From positions 20,339,573 to 20,403,572 of the forward strand of contig JALMQS010000128.1 of the NCBI GenBank assembly GCA_024734495.1: a stretch of DNA of 64,000 nt, given 5' to 3'. Shown one piece after another: positions 8,906 through 20,470 of the stretch. A program made the translations under genes and the position numbers. The first letter of the stretch is position 1, and each line of letters begins with the position of its first letter. Below the pieces are notes generated by a model that was given only the letters and a program-made list of their open reading frames with translations, made no database searches and was not told the DNA's origin. Origin of the DNA: Forficula auricularia (taxonomy: Eukaryota; Arthropoda; Insecta; Dermaptera; Forficulidae).

Positions 8906-10137
8906 CTATTTGAAAATTCCCCCTGTATATTTTCAAATACGAAATAAATATCTACACAAATCTGCCTGCCGCTGGTTCTGGTTTCAGCTAAAACTTTTTT
9001 TATTTTCACTATTTTCCAAAACAAAAATACGTATTCAATATTCTAAATTAATAGATCAATTGATATTAACATTTTTAACTTTAAATTCTTATACACACAC
9101 ACACTTTAATCAAAGTAATGTGTATGTATCTCTTTTAGCTATTTTCCTTTTTAATCGGCATTTCGATTCAAGCCTAGTCATTATACTGTTGTCCATGTTT
9201 TCCTATGCTGTCCACAAAGAAACCGCTTGGACATTATAAAATGTGTTAACTAAATCTATTTTTAAATTAATCAGTGAGTGTCATCTTCACATTTGTGTCA
9301 CTCTTCCCACCATAAAATTTTATTCAAAACAAAAACAAAACACATATTCCCTGGTTTAGTTAGTTTTTTTATTTGTTATTCCACATGTCTTTATTATTTT
9401 ATAAAGTGACATAAAATTCAACATATCAAGTGTAATGGCGTGTAATTTCACACTGAACTAATTTAGACTGAAGAATATTAAGCACCTGGTGAATATATAA
9501 GTGAATTTATAATATTTTTCTTTCTTAAAACAAATAACATAATTTCAAAGCCTAAATCAAAAAGTGTGTCCTCTGCTTGATGTAATTAAATAGATAAATG
9601 AATACGGTTTTTTTAATAAAAAAAAAAACAATAATAAAACGTATATTAAATATTCAAACGTTTCTGGTTTACGAAATTTTCCCTTTTATCATTGAAAAAT
9701 GTAAACTAAGCTGCTTTATGAAAGAATAATAAAGCAATTATTTGGTTTTTTTATTTTATTTTTTTGTCTCAAAAAATGTCCCCTATTGTTTTTTTTCTTT
9801 TTTTCTAAATCTCTGTCCTTTACAAGTATTACAAGTTATGTGAAATGTATTTTACTATCTTGAATGAAACACTGTGGGGGGACTTGTCGTGTAGACAGAA
9901 ACTACACCTGTGGTAGGTCGCATAGCAAGGTAATTTTAATATTACACTAGAGATAAGTTAAAAAAAGATTACATAACATGAATTTGAATCGACCAGCCGG
10001 AATTAGGTACTCCTTTATTTCTGGATTTTTTTAGTAGTTTTTTAATCTTTTTTCTCTTTTTCTTGTGGTTTTCAAAAAAGGGGGTAGTAATTGAAAGTGG
10101 TGTAGTGCACAGGCCAGTATATTATAATTGTGACTAT
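8906..10137. other. AT-rich stretch without supported gene
   Basis: It contains a short (AC)n run near 9090-9102 and a tract near 9560-9720 with 'gtgtcctctgcttgatg' and 'aaacgttt', pieces also found near 49830, 58200 and 14920. These are probably old Penelope-type fragments. The 115-codon frame at 8892-9239 has the composition of chance T-rich sequence. Confidence 0.4.
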
Positions 10138-10870
10138 AATGGACCCCAGCACCCGAAACCCAACCCCACCCCCGCACCATGCACCCGCGTCCCACAACAG
10201 CAGCCCGTCACTGCAACCCACCCCCGCACCCCCGCCCCCGCACCCCATCCAGCTACGCCCCTGGGCCCCCGTCCCGTACCACCTCCCCGCCCCCACTATG
10301 CCCCCTGCGACCCCGAACACCCCACTCCAAGAACCCCGCACCCCACCCACCTCCGCACCCATTTTTTGCATTTCTAGCTCTCTAGTGGCCTATGTATACA
10401 AAATTTGGTTGAGTTTGGTCCAAGGGCAAGAATTTAGATTTTTTCACCCTCTCCCCATTTTTGGGTGGTTTTTTGGAGGAATTTTTTAAACAAAAGTTGT
10501 CAGAAATCACATCCCTTACAACTTTGCTGATAACACAATTTGCCGTAGAGTTAATAGTTTAGGAGTTATGTGATAATTTCCATTAGTGCGCCCCCCAAAC
10601 CCGCTTTTGGGGTCAAAATATCAAAACGTTGTATAGCAATAAACGTAAGAAGTCATCTGATCCAAATATGAAATTTCATAATAATCCTTTTGGCCGTTTT
10701 TACGTGAATGGTGAGCAACTTTTCACGGAAATCACGCAAACATACAGTCAGACAGACAGGAATTTTGTTGAGGGTGTCTTCGATCATAACTTTGCTTGAA
10801 ACGTGTGCAACCAAAATTTGGCGTGATTTGGACCAATGTACAAAGAAATCCTTAATTTTATATATATAGA
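10138..10870 (-). mobile_element. Non-autonomous Helitron, 3' end missing
   Basis: On the minus strand it starts with the Helitron-like 5' end A|TCTATATATATAAAATT at 10870. It then passes a block with 'cacgccaaattttggttgca', a (GTCT)n-like stretch and a short 'ttgccgtagag' block (inverse), and enters a C-rich (plus strand) minisatellite at 10142-10365. It is collinear with 13060-14161 but lacks the GC hairpin and CTAG at its 3' side, so it is truncated near 10138. Confidence 0.65.
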
Positions 10871-11595
10871 TTCATTTTTGTATAAATATTATAATATTAA
10901 TTGGAAGTTTAATAGAATTTTAATTTATAATTAAACATATCTGTTCAGACAACATTGAAAGTTAAGCACAGATTCATTTTTATCCGAACACGTGTATTCA
11001 ATTAAAACAAAAATCTTCATTAAATTTTAACGTAAATATTATACTTATTAGTATTATTTACTTTCGACTGAAGATGAAGCCATACGAAACTATACCTATA
11101 ATCACAAATAAATATAATATATAATATATTTATTTATTTATATCAACCAGAGTACACACTCTGATTAATGTTTATAAATTCTACTATAAATTTGTATACT
11201 CGGTTAATTTTATATGAAAGTTTCTTCAGGTTGAACCTCCAGGGATGTCATGAGCTTTAATTGTTGAAGATACCTTATAAGCTTATAAAATGCTTGAGAT
11301 TTCTAATTCGGTTTTATTTGTCGACGATAAAGATGGAATTAGGGAATTTGTGGATTTTTCTCTAATCTTAAGTTAAGTCAATTCGAAACGCAGACAGGTA
11401 CAAAAATCCCCTAAAAATGGCCAATATAGTTAGGGCTCTCCTACACCGTTATTTTAATGTAAATTATTTGTTTGTTTGTTTGTTTGTTTTAATTCAGCTT
11501 ATTTCTACTTAACGAGATCTTTACAGGGAAACACCCTTTAATAAAAGTATTTTTTAGTTTTAACCCCATGAAAATTTCGACACTTCTCATAATTA
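10871..11595. other. AT-rich stretch with a (TTTG)n microsatellite
   Basis: A run of five to six 'tttg' units lies at about 11466-11490. I see nothing else in this stretch. Confidence 0.5.
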
Positions 11596-12760
11596 GGGCT
11601 TCGCACGAGCTCGAGATATTTTTCGTTTGGTCTCGTCTCGCATCTGTTCTACGAGACCAAACCGAGACGATATATCTTTAAAATTATTAGTGCGATACCG
11701 AGACCAGATACTGCAAGACTCTCGTCTCGTCCAGACTCGTGGTCTCGTAGCCATTTTTTGTGTGGTAAAATGTTACAAACTTCAGTGTAAAATCAAATTT
11801 CATAATATTGTAATCTACCTACTTCTAATTATTGTAATAAATTAAAAAAAAACTCAACTTTTTTAAGGTATTTTTTTATATTTGTATAATTATATTAAAT
11901 CAATGTTCTTATAATCAGTCTGAGATTGGGGCATACAACCTGCCTTAAACAACTTCGGAAAATGCGACTTGAAATTTGTATTACTATTTTTATTGTTAAT
12001 GTAAATGATAAAATGTGAAAAAAGTTGAATTACTCTTCACCTGGTGGCCGAGAACAATTCCTGGTTAAATAAATAAATTAAAAAAAAGTGTCTCATAGTA
12101 TGAAAAAATATAATTTATAGTATTTAAGGAAGATGGTGTAATATCAGTCAAATGGAAGTGGCGAGGAGTTTGAATAAATTCTGAAACGTTTTCAATTGAT
12201 CTGAAAGGTATTCAAACGTTTTTTATTTAACTTCTATTACCTACACCAACTATCTTTCTTAAATTAAAATACAGTCACAATCCAACATCAAAATTTACAG
12301 TATTTTAGTTTGCTATATTTTTAAACAAATACATAAATCACTAAAAATTGAAGTAAAACTTAAGTTTAAAAATGAATAAATATTTTTTTTTCAATTTTAT
12401 AATTGTTTTAGAATTTAAAAAGAAAATTAAATATTTTGACATTTAGATATACCATATATGTTTACGTGTTTACTACAATTTATTATCAACTTAAATAAGT
12501 ATCATTTTACCTTAGTTTATAAATAGTTCAGTAATAAATATCGTTTTAACTTATTTTTTAATTAGTTCAGTAATAAATGTCGTCTGAAATTAATTAATTT
12601 TTTATATTTTTTACTATAAAAAACAAGAATGTAACGATACTTTTTAAGATGATACGAGACAGAGACCGAAAAGATAGTGGCTATTTTTTTGATAATTCAC
12701 GAGACCGAAACGATATTTTCTCAAATCTGGTCTCGTCTCATCTCATAATAATCATTCAAT
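11596..12760. repeat. Repeat bounded by inverted CGAGAC/GGTCTCG clusters
   Basis: The left side (11600-11755) carries many copies of 'gtctcgtctcg' and 'gagacca'. The right side (12655-12740) carries 'acgagaccgaaacgat' and 'ggtctcgtctcatctcat' in the opposite sense. The interior is AT-rich and empty of coding. It resembles the subterminal motif clusters of hAT transposons, but the outer ends and a target duplication could not be fixed. Confidence 0.45.
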
Positions 12761-12764
12761 TAGA

Positions 12765-13058
12765 ATTTTGATACGTTTTGGGATTTCGGAGAAAATGGAT
12801 AATTATAAAATGTAAATTTTAAGTTTATATCTTCTTAAGTTTACGATCTATAATAATTTTAACCAATTTTCATAGAAGGGCTGACGTAAAAAAGTCTTTC
12901 AGAAAATGACCATCAGAGCTTCAACAATGAATATTAAATTTAAGTTTTCTGAACATAGAAAATCTTCAAAATTTTTCGACTTAACAATAGATAGCTGCAT
13001 GAATAAATTCTAAAAATTCAATGTCAAACTACACTTTTAATTTTCTTTTTATAATTAG
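12765..13058. other. AT-rich spacer
   Basis: No feature recognised. Confidence 0.4.
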
Positions 13059-13059
13059 A

Positions 13060-14161
13060 CTAGCTGCAAGGCCCGCCTTCGGCGGCCCTCTTGCTAGCCG
13101 GAGGGCACACCCCCTGAATCCCCAACCCACGAACCCCACTCCCAACCCCCAGAACCCCACCCAACACTTCCCGCCCCCGCATTCGTGCACAACCCCACCC
13201 CACCCCACCACCACGCACCCCAGCCCCCGCACCCCACTACGCCTCTGGACCCTCACCTGAACCCCCACTCCACCCTGCACCACCCCACCGCCACCATCCC
13301 CCGGACCCCACCACCGCGCCCTCCACCCCGCACCGCCACTCCGCGCCCCACCCACCCCGCACCCACTCCGGACCCCACCCCGCACCACCCCACTACGCCT
13401 CTGGACCCTCACCTGTTCCCCCCTCATTATGCCTCTGGAACTTCACCTAAGCCCTCCACTCCACCCTGCACCCCTCACCCCCCCCCCTGCACATTACCCC
13501 CGCACCCAGTTTTTTCATTTCTAGCCTTCTAGTGGCCCATAGATTCTATATACAAAATTTGGTTAAGTTGGCTATTAAGGGTAAGAATTTTTATTTTTTG
13601 CCCCCCCTCCCTTGGGTGGTTAGTTTTTGCATTTCTAGCCTTCTAGTGACCCACAGATTATGTATATAAAATTTGGTTGAGTTTGGTCCAAGAGCAAGAA
13701 TTTTCATAATTTGACCCCCCCCCCCTTTTTTGGGTGGATTTCGGGGGAATTTTTTTAAACAAAAGTTGTCAGAAATCACATCCGCTACAACTTTGCTCAT
13801 TTTAAAATTTGCCGTAGAGTTAATAGTTTAGGAGTTATTTGATAATTTTCATTCGTGCGCCCCCCAAACCCCCTTCTGGGGTCAAAATATCAAAACGTTA
13901 TATAGCTAAAAACGTAAGTTAGAAGACATCTGATCTAAATATGAAATTGCATAATAATCCCTTTAGCCGTTTTTACGTGAATCGTGAGCAACTTTTCGCG
14001 GAACCCACGGAAACATACAGACAGACAGACATACAAACAGGAATTTTGTTGAGGGTGTTTTCGTTCATAACTTTGCTTGAAACGTGTGCAACCAAAATTT
14101 GGCGTGATTTGGAGCAATGTACAGACAAAACCTTAATTTTATTTAAATATAGATATATAGA
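13060..14161 (-). mobile_element. Non-autonomous Helitron, both ends present
   Basis: The 5' end on the minus strand is A|TCTATATATCTATATTT at 14161 (or TC at 14153). The 3' end is a GC hairpin (CCGCC-GAA-GGCGG with two further pairs) followed by TTGCAG and CTAG at 13060-13063, then host T. This is the textbook Helitron arrangement of 5' TC, 3' hairpin and CTRR inserted between A and T. The body has a conserved block of about 400 bp (13740-14150), two units of about 100 bp (13505-13740) and a C-rich minisatellite (13105-13500). No Rep/Hel coding. A 157-codon frame at 13941-14414 crosses the element boundary and is spurious. Confidence 0.85.
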
Positions 14162-14493
14162 TATATTTTTTGGTGATATCCTCCAGATGTTATTTTACTC
14201 AAACTTAATTAGGGTGGAACAATTGTGTAAGGGTATGACAAAGAAATTCTCAACTTTCGAGGATTCCCAGTATCGATGTCGCCTGCTCCTGACATCCCAC
14301 TATCGTATTAATAGAGTTCGCTATTTTTATACAATTTCACGTTTACACGTGTGGTCGGAACTTAGAGACTGTGGGGTCAAATTGGATTATCAAAAAAAGG
14401 GTTTAAAAAAATAACCATCCTCAAAATGGAATTCCAGCTTATTCCAGAAATAGACATTTTGAGAACTAAAAATAAATAAATAAATAAATCTTA

Positions 14494-14782
14494 ATTGAAT
14501 GTAATGGAAGGCAGCCCAGCGGTAGAGAAGAAAGAAAAAATTAACACATACCAAATAAGGTGTAATTTATTGGAATCCTTCCTCCTTTCTTTCAAACCGA
14601 CGTTTCGGAGGATTTTTCCCTCCTTCTTCAGGGTTTCAAAAAGGAGGGAAAAATCCTCCGAAACGTCGGTTTGAAAGGAAAGAAGGAAGGATTCCAATAA
14701 ATTACACCTTATTTGATATGTGTTAATTTTTTCTTTCCTCACTACCGCTGGGCTGCCTTCCATTACATTCAATTAAAATTTC
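14494..14782. mobile_element. Palindromic Penelope-type repeat (family B), younger copy
   Basis: Both arms run from 'gaatgtaatggaaggcagcc' inward to the centre near 14640 and are almost identical in inverse orientation. The left arm includes a complete hammerhead-like motif on the minus strand. The right arm enters the motif only at helix II, so the CTGAAGA half is missing there. Relative to 6659-7232 the centre is deleted. Confidence 0.65.
14589..14641 (-). ncRNA. Hammerhead ribozyme-like motif B2
   Basis: The core 14599-14631 (minus) reads CTGAAGA, A, GGAGG-loop-CCTCC, GAAAC, GTC. Helix I is AAACC/GGTTT. It has the same core and helices as B1, with one loop II base changed and the helices conserved. 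Confidence 0.55.
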
Positions 14783-15433
14783 TACCAGTCCGTCTCTCTC
14801 CAGAGAAAATTTCGTTGCAAATAAATAAATCTATTGAAAAAGTTTTATTGATGGTTATTAAATAAATAAATACAAATCTTTTATAAAAGACAATCGTCAA
14901 ACATTTATTAAAACTCTAAACGTTTCGGTAGAATTTTTCCCTTTAGTTGAAATTTGATTAAATTTCAAAAAAAATGTTTTTTTTTCTTTTTTGAAATTTA
15001 ATTAAATTCAATTAAAATATATAATATAATAGGGAAAAATTCTCTCGAAACGTTTGAAGATTTGTATTTACTTAAATAAATTGATTCATTAGAGAGTTTA
15101 TATGCTTATCTGTCAATGAAATCGATATCTTGTAAAATCTATATATCAATCATGTTATTGGGTTAAATAAATGTAACAGCAAAATCCCCTTAGCAAAGAA
15201 ACCGTTCGAGTTTGTTATATATCATTTTTATCAAGAATTTTGTCAATAACAAAATTGTATCTTCTAAAAAGAGAACGTTTCTATCTTTAACGAAAACGTT
15301 GATGTGTGCATGCTTGCATATAATCATTGAAATTAATATATAATCAACATATGATGCAGGTATTCAAATTGAGTTTATGTGAAATTACTAGTTATTTAAA
15401 ACTTAAGTGATTGAATAGTTTAAAAGAACTTTT
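14783..15433. repeat. AT-rich stretch with inverted 'cgaaacgttt' pieces
   Basis: 'aaacgtttcggtagaattt' near 14920 faces 'gaaaaattctctcgaaacgttt' near 15035, around a fold-back of 'gaaattt.attaaattcaa'. It is probably a decayed relative of the hammerhead palindromes, but no complete core is left. The rest is empty. Confidence 0.4.
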
Positions 15434-15592
15434 TGAAATAAAACCCATTATGCACTATTTAATATATTTATTAAAACATTAACAATCACTTCATTGATGA
15501 TAGAAACGTCGTGAATTCGTGTAGGTACATGTAAATTTATTAATGTTTTAATGAATATACTAATCAGTGGATGATGTGGTTTATTTCAATAA
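15434..15592. repeat. Inverted-repeat element of about 160 bp
   Basis: 'gaaataaaaccca' and 'attaaaacattaa' on the left face 'ttaatgttttaat' and 'tggtttatttc' on the right, around about 55 bp of unique sequence. The arms are diverged. No target duplication could be assigned. Confidence 0.45.
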
Positions 15593-16520
15593 GTTCTAAT
15601 AAATTAAATTGTCGAGAAATCTGAATATTACTTGGGACCCTTAGGAAGCTGTGTATGATTGGATTCAGATACAGACGATAACTCAAGAACAGAGAGCAGC
15701 AGAATGTTCGTTAAGGTGTGAAAATATTTATATTTTTAAAATCTCTAGCTATAGATGTCAGTTCAAATATAAAGAAAATTTGAAAAAATTGAATTCCTCA
15801 AAGCTATCTAGCAGGTATTAATAACGAGCTGAAATTTGGCATAAATATTTGTGTTAATAAAGTACTCTTAAGAGCCAAATTTCACATTTCTAGCTGAAAT
15901 CTTTTCCTGAGAAATTTTTTTTGTGAAATTACTCAAATTTAAGACAGCATGCCGAGTCTTTAAAAAAGTTTTCATTTTCCAATTGAAAATGAAAATAACT
16001 ATTTAATTAAATTAAAAATGCATTGCATAGTAAAAAACACAAATTTCTTTGGAAAAATCACGAGGATATGTTTGTCTTCTATTGAGTTATTATTAATATT
16101 AAAATTTTAAATACAATATTATTTAGGTGAAGGTCGAATTTTTGGGGTGGTTACTTAAATGTGCAATTCCCAAGAACAAATAAAATAATATATTATATAT
16201 ATTATCATAGGGTGTGAGTCCAGTAAGGGTTTATTTAATTATAATTAGGGTAAATTTTTAAATTTAATTCACTTTAAAATGACGGTAATACATAGCCATA
16301 AATTTTCCAGTTTTAGGTGATTCTGCAACTATCGGTGTTAAGTGGTTTTACTTGAAATAGTGAGATTCTTCATTCTCTTCTTGTCAACTCTAAATAAGAA
16401 CAAATCTTATGTCCTAAGTATTTTGAAAGATATAAGGTAAGGAACACTAGGTATGTGGATCAGACTCACATTTGACCGGAATATTTTATTACATGCCACG
16501 AGAGTTAGGATGTACCTATA
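15593..16520. other. AT-rich stretch without recognised feature
   Basis: No coding, repeats shared with the window, or RNA-like motifs seen. Confidence 0.4.
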
Positions 16521-16694
16521 TATCCCGAGGGGTGAATCGCGACCTAATATTTTGTAGACCTACTTCCATCTCCACTTTCATTTCCAAGTAGAAGATAATA
16601 GATGAAATGGCATTATCTAATGAATTCCAAAATAATTCCACATAATTCCAAAGACAGTGTACACCTAATTCCAATAGCGGTTTACCCTTTGATA
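16521..16694. mobile_element. Short MITE, copy 1
   Basis: Ends 'tatcccgaggggtgaatcgc' and inverse 'gcggtttaccctttgata'. The interior has 'tttccaagtagaagataata' and inverse 'tacacctacttcca'/'tgtacacctaattcca' blocks. A second copy lies at 37559-37725. Flanking 'ta' is compatible with a TA target. Confidence 0.6.
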
Positions 16695-16769
16695 TATCCT
16701 TTTTGACAAATAATAAAAATTATTTATAAGAAGAGAAGACATATCGTGATTTTAAAAAAACAATAACAA

Positions 16770-16792
16770 TAATAATAATAATAGGTAAGTAA
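16770..16792 (+). repeat. (AAT)n microsatellite
   Basis: Short run of 'aataataataataata'. Confidence 0.8.
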
Positions 16793-16984
16793 TAATAAAT
16801 GAAATAAATAAATTTGTTTTCAACATTTTTATTCTATTCTTTATATCTGTCTGTACTGTAAAAAAGACAATTTTCCTTTTTAAAAGAAATAATTAGAATT
16901 TTTTCTTTGTGTGCTGCGGCTTACCGAAAATAATGCAAATAAAAAAAGAATTGAGCGCCTTCAGCAAGGAATAATCTCCTTATC

Positions 16985-17345
16985 GTTTGACAAGAGAAAT
17001 AGAATGTAGAGACGTCAGCAAGAAGCCATACAAGCCGACTGGCTGCTGGTTACGCGTACACGAGCACATACGAAAGAACAATCGACCGACCAGGAACAGA
17101 GGCGGCAGAGAACTGGCAGTCGTCGTCGTCGTCCTCGTCGTCGTCGTCGTCGTCAGCTGAGCGTCGAAACCTACCCCTCGGCGCCCTGGGCATGTGCCCG
17201 ATCACCAACCTTCTCCTCCACACGCACCAGACTAAGCTATTTTATCTACGGTTCATTCAGAATGGGAAGTCATTCACGATTCAGGGCCAAATCACGTTGT
17301 ATTGAAATTGGAACCATAAGAGAAAGAAGAGGGTCGCCCTGCAGC
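16985..17345. promoter_or_regulatory. GC-rich island with (GTC/CGT)n run; possible promoter or first exon
   Basis: About 350 bp stand out from the AT-rich surroundings. They are rich in CpG and carry an interrupted 'gtcgtcgtcgtc' run at 17117-17154, and they resemble no repeat in the window. Such islands in insect genomes are often 5' untranslated exons or promoters. No long open frame, TATA box or clear splice donor could be fixed on either strand, so orientation and gene are unknown. It could serve the gene owning the minus-strand exon at 1443-1662, but nothing in the sequence links them. Confidence 0.35.
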
Positions 17346-17594
17346 TAATTAAGTGTAGTATATACTCAAAAGAGAGAAAGTTAATCAAAAGAGAGGAGCC
17401 AATTTCACCTTCTCCAAAGAAGATCAATAAATCCAATCAAAATATTGAAAAGATTTTGTTTTGTCTAGAATAGCAGAGTTGTTGATCATGAGCGTAATTG
17501 GGGGTGGGGGGGGTGAAGTGCTCCACCCCGAGAAAACTCATTGCCCCCCTAAAAAAATCGAAACTCCATTATTAAATGAGTTGACACCCTAAAC

Positions 17595-17916
17595 CAGGGA
17601 TTCTCAACCACTGTGCCTCGGAACTTTAGTGTGCCGCGAGATTCTTGAAGTGTGCCGCATTAGCTAGGCAGTCGCCCCTCCTGAATTGACAATTCTTTAT
17701 CAAGTGACACTACATTTAATCCAAATATTTATTTGATCATTTGAACTAAAGAGGTAGTAACATTTTACAGGATGGTGAATGTCCTATGATAATTTTATAG
17801 GTACATCAATCAATAAACCAAATAAAATTCTAATAATTTATTTTATTATTAGCGTGCCGTCAAATTTTTAAATTATTAAAAGTGTGCCGTGACGAAAAAA
17901 AGGTTGAGAATCACTG
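17595..17916. mobile_element. hAT MITE 1 (322 bp)
   Basis: Terminal inverted repeats CAGGGATTCTCAACC / GGTTGAGAATCACTG and a perfect 8-bp target duplication CCCTAAAC (17587-17594, 17917-17924). 'gtgtgccg' occurs repeatedly next to both ends. No coding. Confidence 0.85.
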
Positions 17917-17924
17917 CCCTAAAC

Positions 17925-18122
17925 CATAGGTGTCAAACTCAATGCTTGACGTGTGCCAAAATAAAAGTGTGAAGTTTAAGAGGGCCGCAAAGAAACTTTT
18001 AGGGTTCGTAGAAATCTAGTTATGTTTTTAAATATAACAGAATAACAATAAAAAAGTTAATATTTCCTTTGACAGTGGGGCCTCAAAAATTGACGATGCG
18101 GGCCGCGAGTTTGACACCTATG
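17925..18122. mobile_element. hAT MITE 2 (198 bp), abutting MITE 1
   Basis: A perfect inverted repeat CATAGGTGTCAAACTC / GAGTTTGACACCTATG. Its left flank is the right duplication of MITE 1 (CCCTAAAC); its right flank is TCCTAAAT (18123-18130), two bases different. MITE 1 most likely jumped into the left duplication of MITE 2. Confidence 0.8.
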
Positions 18123-18130
18123 TCCTAAAT

Positions 18131-19559
18131 GATTACAATTAGATTTCTTTTAAACTTTGAAAATAGTAAATATTTATAAAAAAAATCCTTGAAAAATTTC
18201 ATGAAATCTGAGCGCTTCCTTCCGGATATAATCAATTTATAAATTAGCATACATATATCCTTATGAGACATTACTATATTTCGACTTTTTGTGAACGAAT
18301 TATAAAAAATTATATTTAATGACAATAAAATCCGTTGAAATTAGTACACTTTATAGGTTAAATAAATGTGTTGTTGGCAGCTTATTTTTAGTGTAATCCC
18401 TTCCTTACTTGGATGAGATAAATTTTTCATTATTTATTAATTATTATCTCAGAAACTGTGTTGTAACTATGATTTAAATTAATAGTTATTGTTTAATGTT
18501 AGTTTAGTTTTTTATAACAATCGTAAGAAGAGTTTCTTAATTACCTATAATTATATATGTATGTAAACTTTCCGGTATCCCGTAGAGTTCAAAGTATAAG
18601 TGTCTGAAAAACTCTATCTTTGGAATTTAATATCTCCGGAACTATATTGTTTATAAATTTAGTTTTGCCACCAAACGATGCAGAAGTATTTAAATAATAA
18701 TCTATCTAAAAAATCCTAAGAAAATGAATTTGGTGATACAACTACCTTAAGAGGCATGTATTTCACATTAAAAAGTTAGTTAACCTTTCTAGGGGTGGTG
18801 GGCACTGCATCTCTTGACCTCCCCCAACTATAATACGTCAATTACTTCAGTAAACTATTGGTTATCTACGAGTAGGAGAAAAATAAGAAAAAATAGACTA
18901 CTAACCTATCGACAAATAAAAATATGTTTATCTTTTAATAAAAAAAATATTGTATTTAATAACATTTTATTCACAGATGATATGAAAATAAGTTTCATAT
19001 TGTATATGAACAGTTTTAAAATTGTTATTATGGTACATTATAAGTTGACTCTGGCGAGTCTCTCGTGAACTGATTCTCCTGGTTCAATGGAATTTTGTAG
19101 CAACTGATGAAGAGGTTAGTTTTCAAATCTTTAGTGCCCCAACATAAAAATCTGTAATTTGTTATTAAAGAAATATAACTTGAACTTTTAAAGACTTTCG
19201 CCGCCTGAGCAAGAATACGATGCTGCACCCTTTTAAAATTTCCCTTAAATATATTCAAATAAAACAATATAAATATATATAATAAATTAATGCTTTTAAA
19301 ACCATTTTAAATAAACTTGTCTTAACACTTTTAAATATTTAATAAACTATAATAATTATTTAACTTCTTTGCACTGACTCAACGCTTCTCGTATGAACGA
19401 CAGGCTCATTGCTGTTGATGGTATAATATTTTATTTATTTATTTATTATATTATATAATCGTACATTTAAATGTATTAAATTTGAATATGTTTCAGATAT
19501 TTCAATAGTGTAAAAAAAATAGAGTTATTGAATCCAAAATAAATAATGTCTCCCTAATT
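18131..19559. other. AT-rich stretch without recognised feature
   Basis: No supported gene. Frames of 60-85 codons on both strands have chance composition. A 'tttatttatttattata' tract lies near 19430. Confidence 0.4.
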
Positions 19560-20470
19560 TCAAGAGATGTCCCAACCAACGTCTTTATAAAACAAACCAA
19601 AATAATTATAAATCAGAAAGAAAGTGACATTATTTTATCAATTTCATCTACCTGGAGGCTCACATTACCATTCTAATATAAGAAAATAGCATTTTAAGTA
19701 TTTTGTAGTGTGTAAGAAATTTTATGAAAAGATTCAGTTTCTTCGTTCTGGGAGCAAATCAAATAGAAATTCCAAAAAGTTTTATTTTACACGGTGGGGC
19801 ATAAAGATCTACCGAATTTTGATGAGGTATAAAAAATGACAAAATTTAACTAGAAAAAACTGAATATATTTTTAAAAAGAACAGGAAATATATATTTTTT
19901 AATGTGTTTTAAACATTATCAGACAAGGGGGGGGTTAAAAATGAAAATTCTAGCCCTTTCGACCAAACTCAACCAAATTTTGTAAACATATTCCGTGGGG
20001 GCTAGAAATGCAAAAAACTAACCACTCCAAAATGGGGGAGGGTCAAAATGCAAAAACTAGCCAAATTTTATATACATAGTTTTGTCGAAAGGGCTAGAAT
20101 TTTCATTTTGACACTCGCTCTCCCCTATTTTGTGTGGTTAGTTTTTGCATTTCTAGCCTTCTGGGGTCCAAAATGTATACAAAATTTGATGTACTTTGTT
20201 GGAAAGAGCTAGAATTTTAATTTTTGACCCCCCACCCCCTTTTTTCATTTGATATAATGTTTAAAACATATTAAAAAAAAATATTTTATGTTCTTTTCAA
20301 AAATACATTCAGTTTTTTTCTAGTCAAATTTTTTCATTTTTTATACTTCTTCAAAATGTGGTAGATCTTTATTCCCCACCCTGTATTTTCTCATTACAAA
20401 TTCAATCAAATGTATTGAAATTCCATATTTGTGGACTATTTTATTTGATCTTTTAAATCAAAGTGCCTGG
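19560..20470. repeat. Second copy of the 23-25 kb repeat, split by a fold-back element
   Basis: 19560-19789 and 20396-20460 align in order with 23800-24110 ('agaaagaaagtgac', 'gaaaagattca.ttt', 'gggagc.aatcaa', then 'ttttctcatta'). The paralogue at 23970-24050 has no insertion, so it gives the empty site for the element at 19790-20393. Confidence 0.65.
19790..20393. mobile_element. Fold-back/MITE element of 604 bp with TA duplication
   Basis: Ends CACGGTGGGGCATAAAGATC and inverse of CAGGGTGGGGAATAAAGATC, flanked by TA. Arms of about 130 bp surround repeated units 'aaccaaattttgta.acata' also used inside the local Helitrons. The CAGGGTG start and TA target suggest a Tc1/mariner-mobilised element. 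Confidence 0.7.

Noticed and set aside
13941..14414. 157-codon frame
   Set aside because: It crosses a Helitron end into flanking DNA and is not shared by the collinear copy at 10560-10870.
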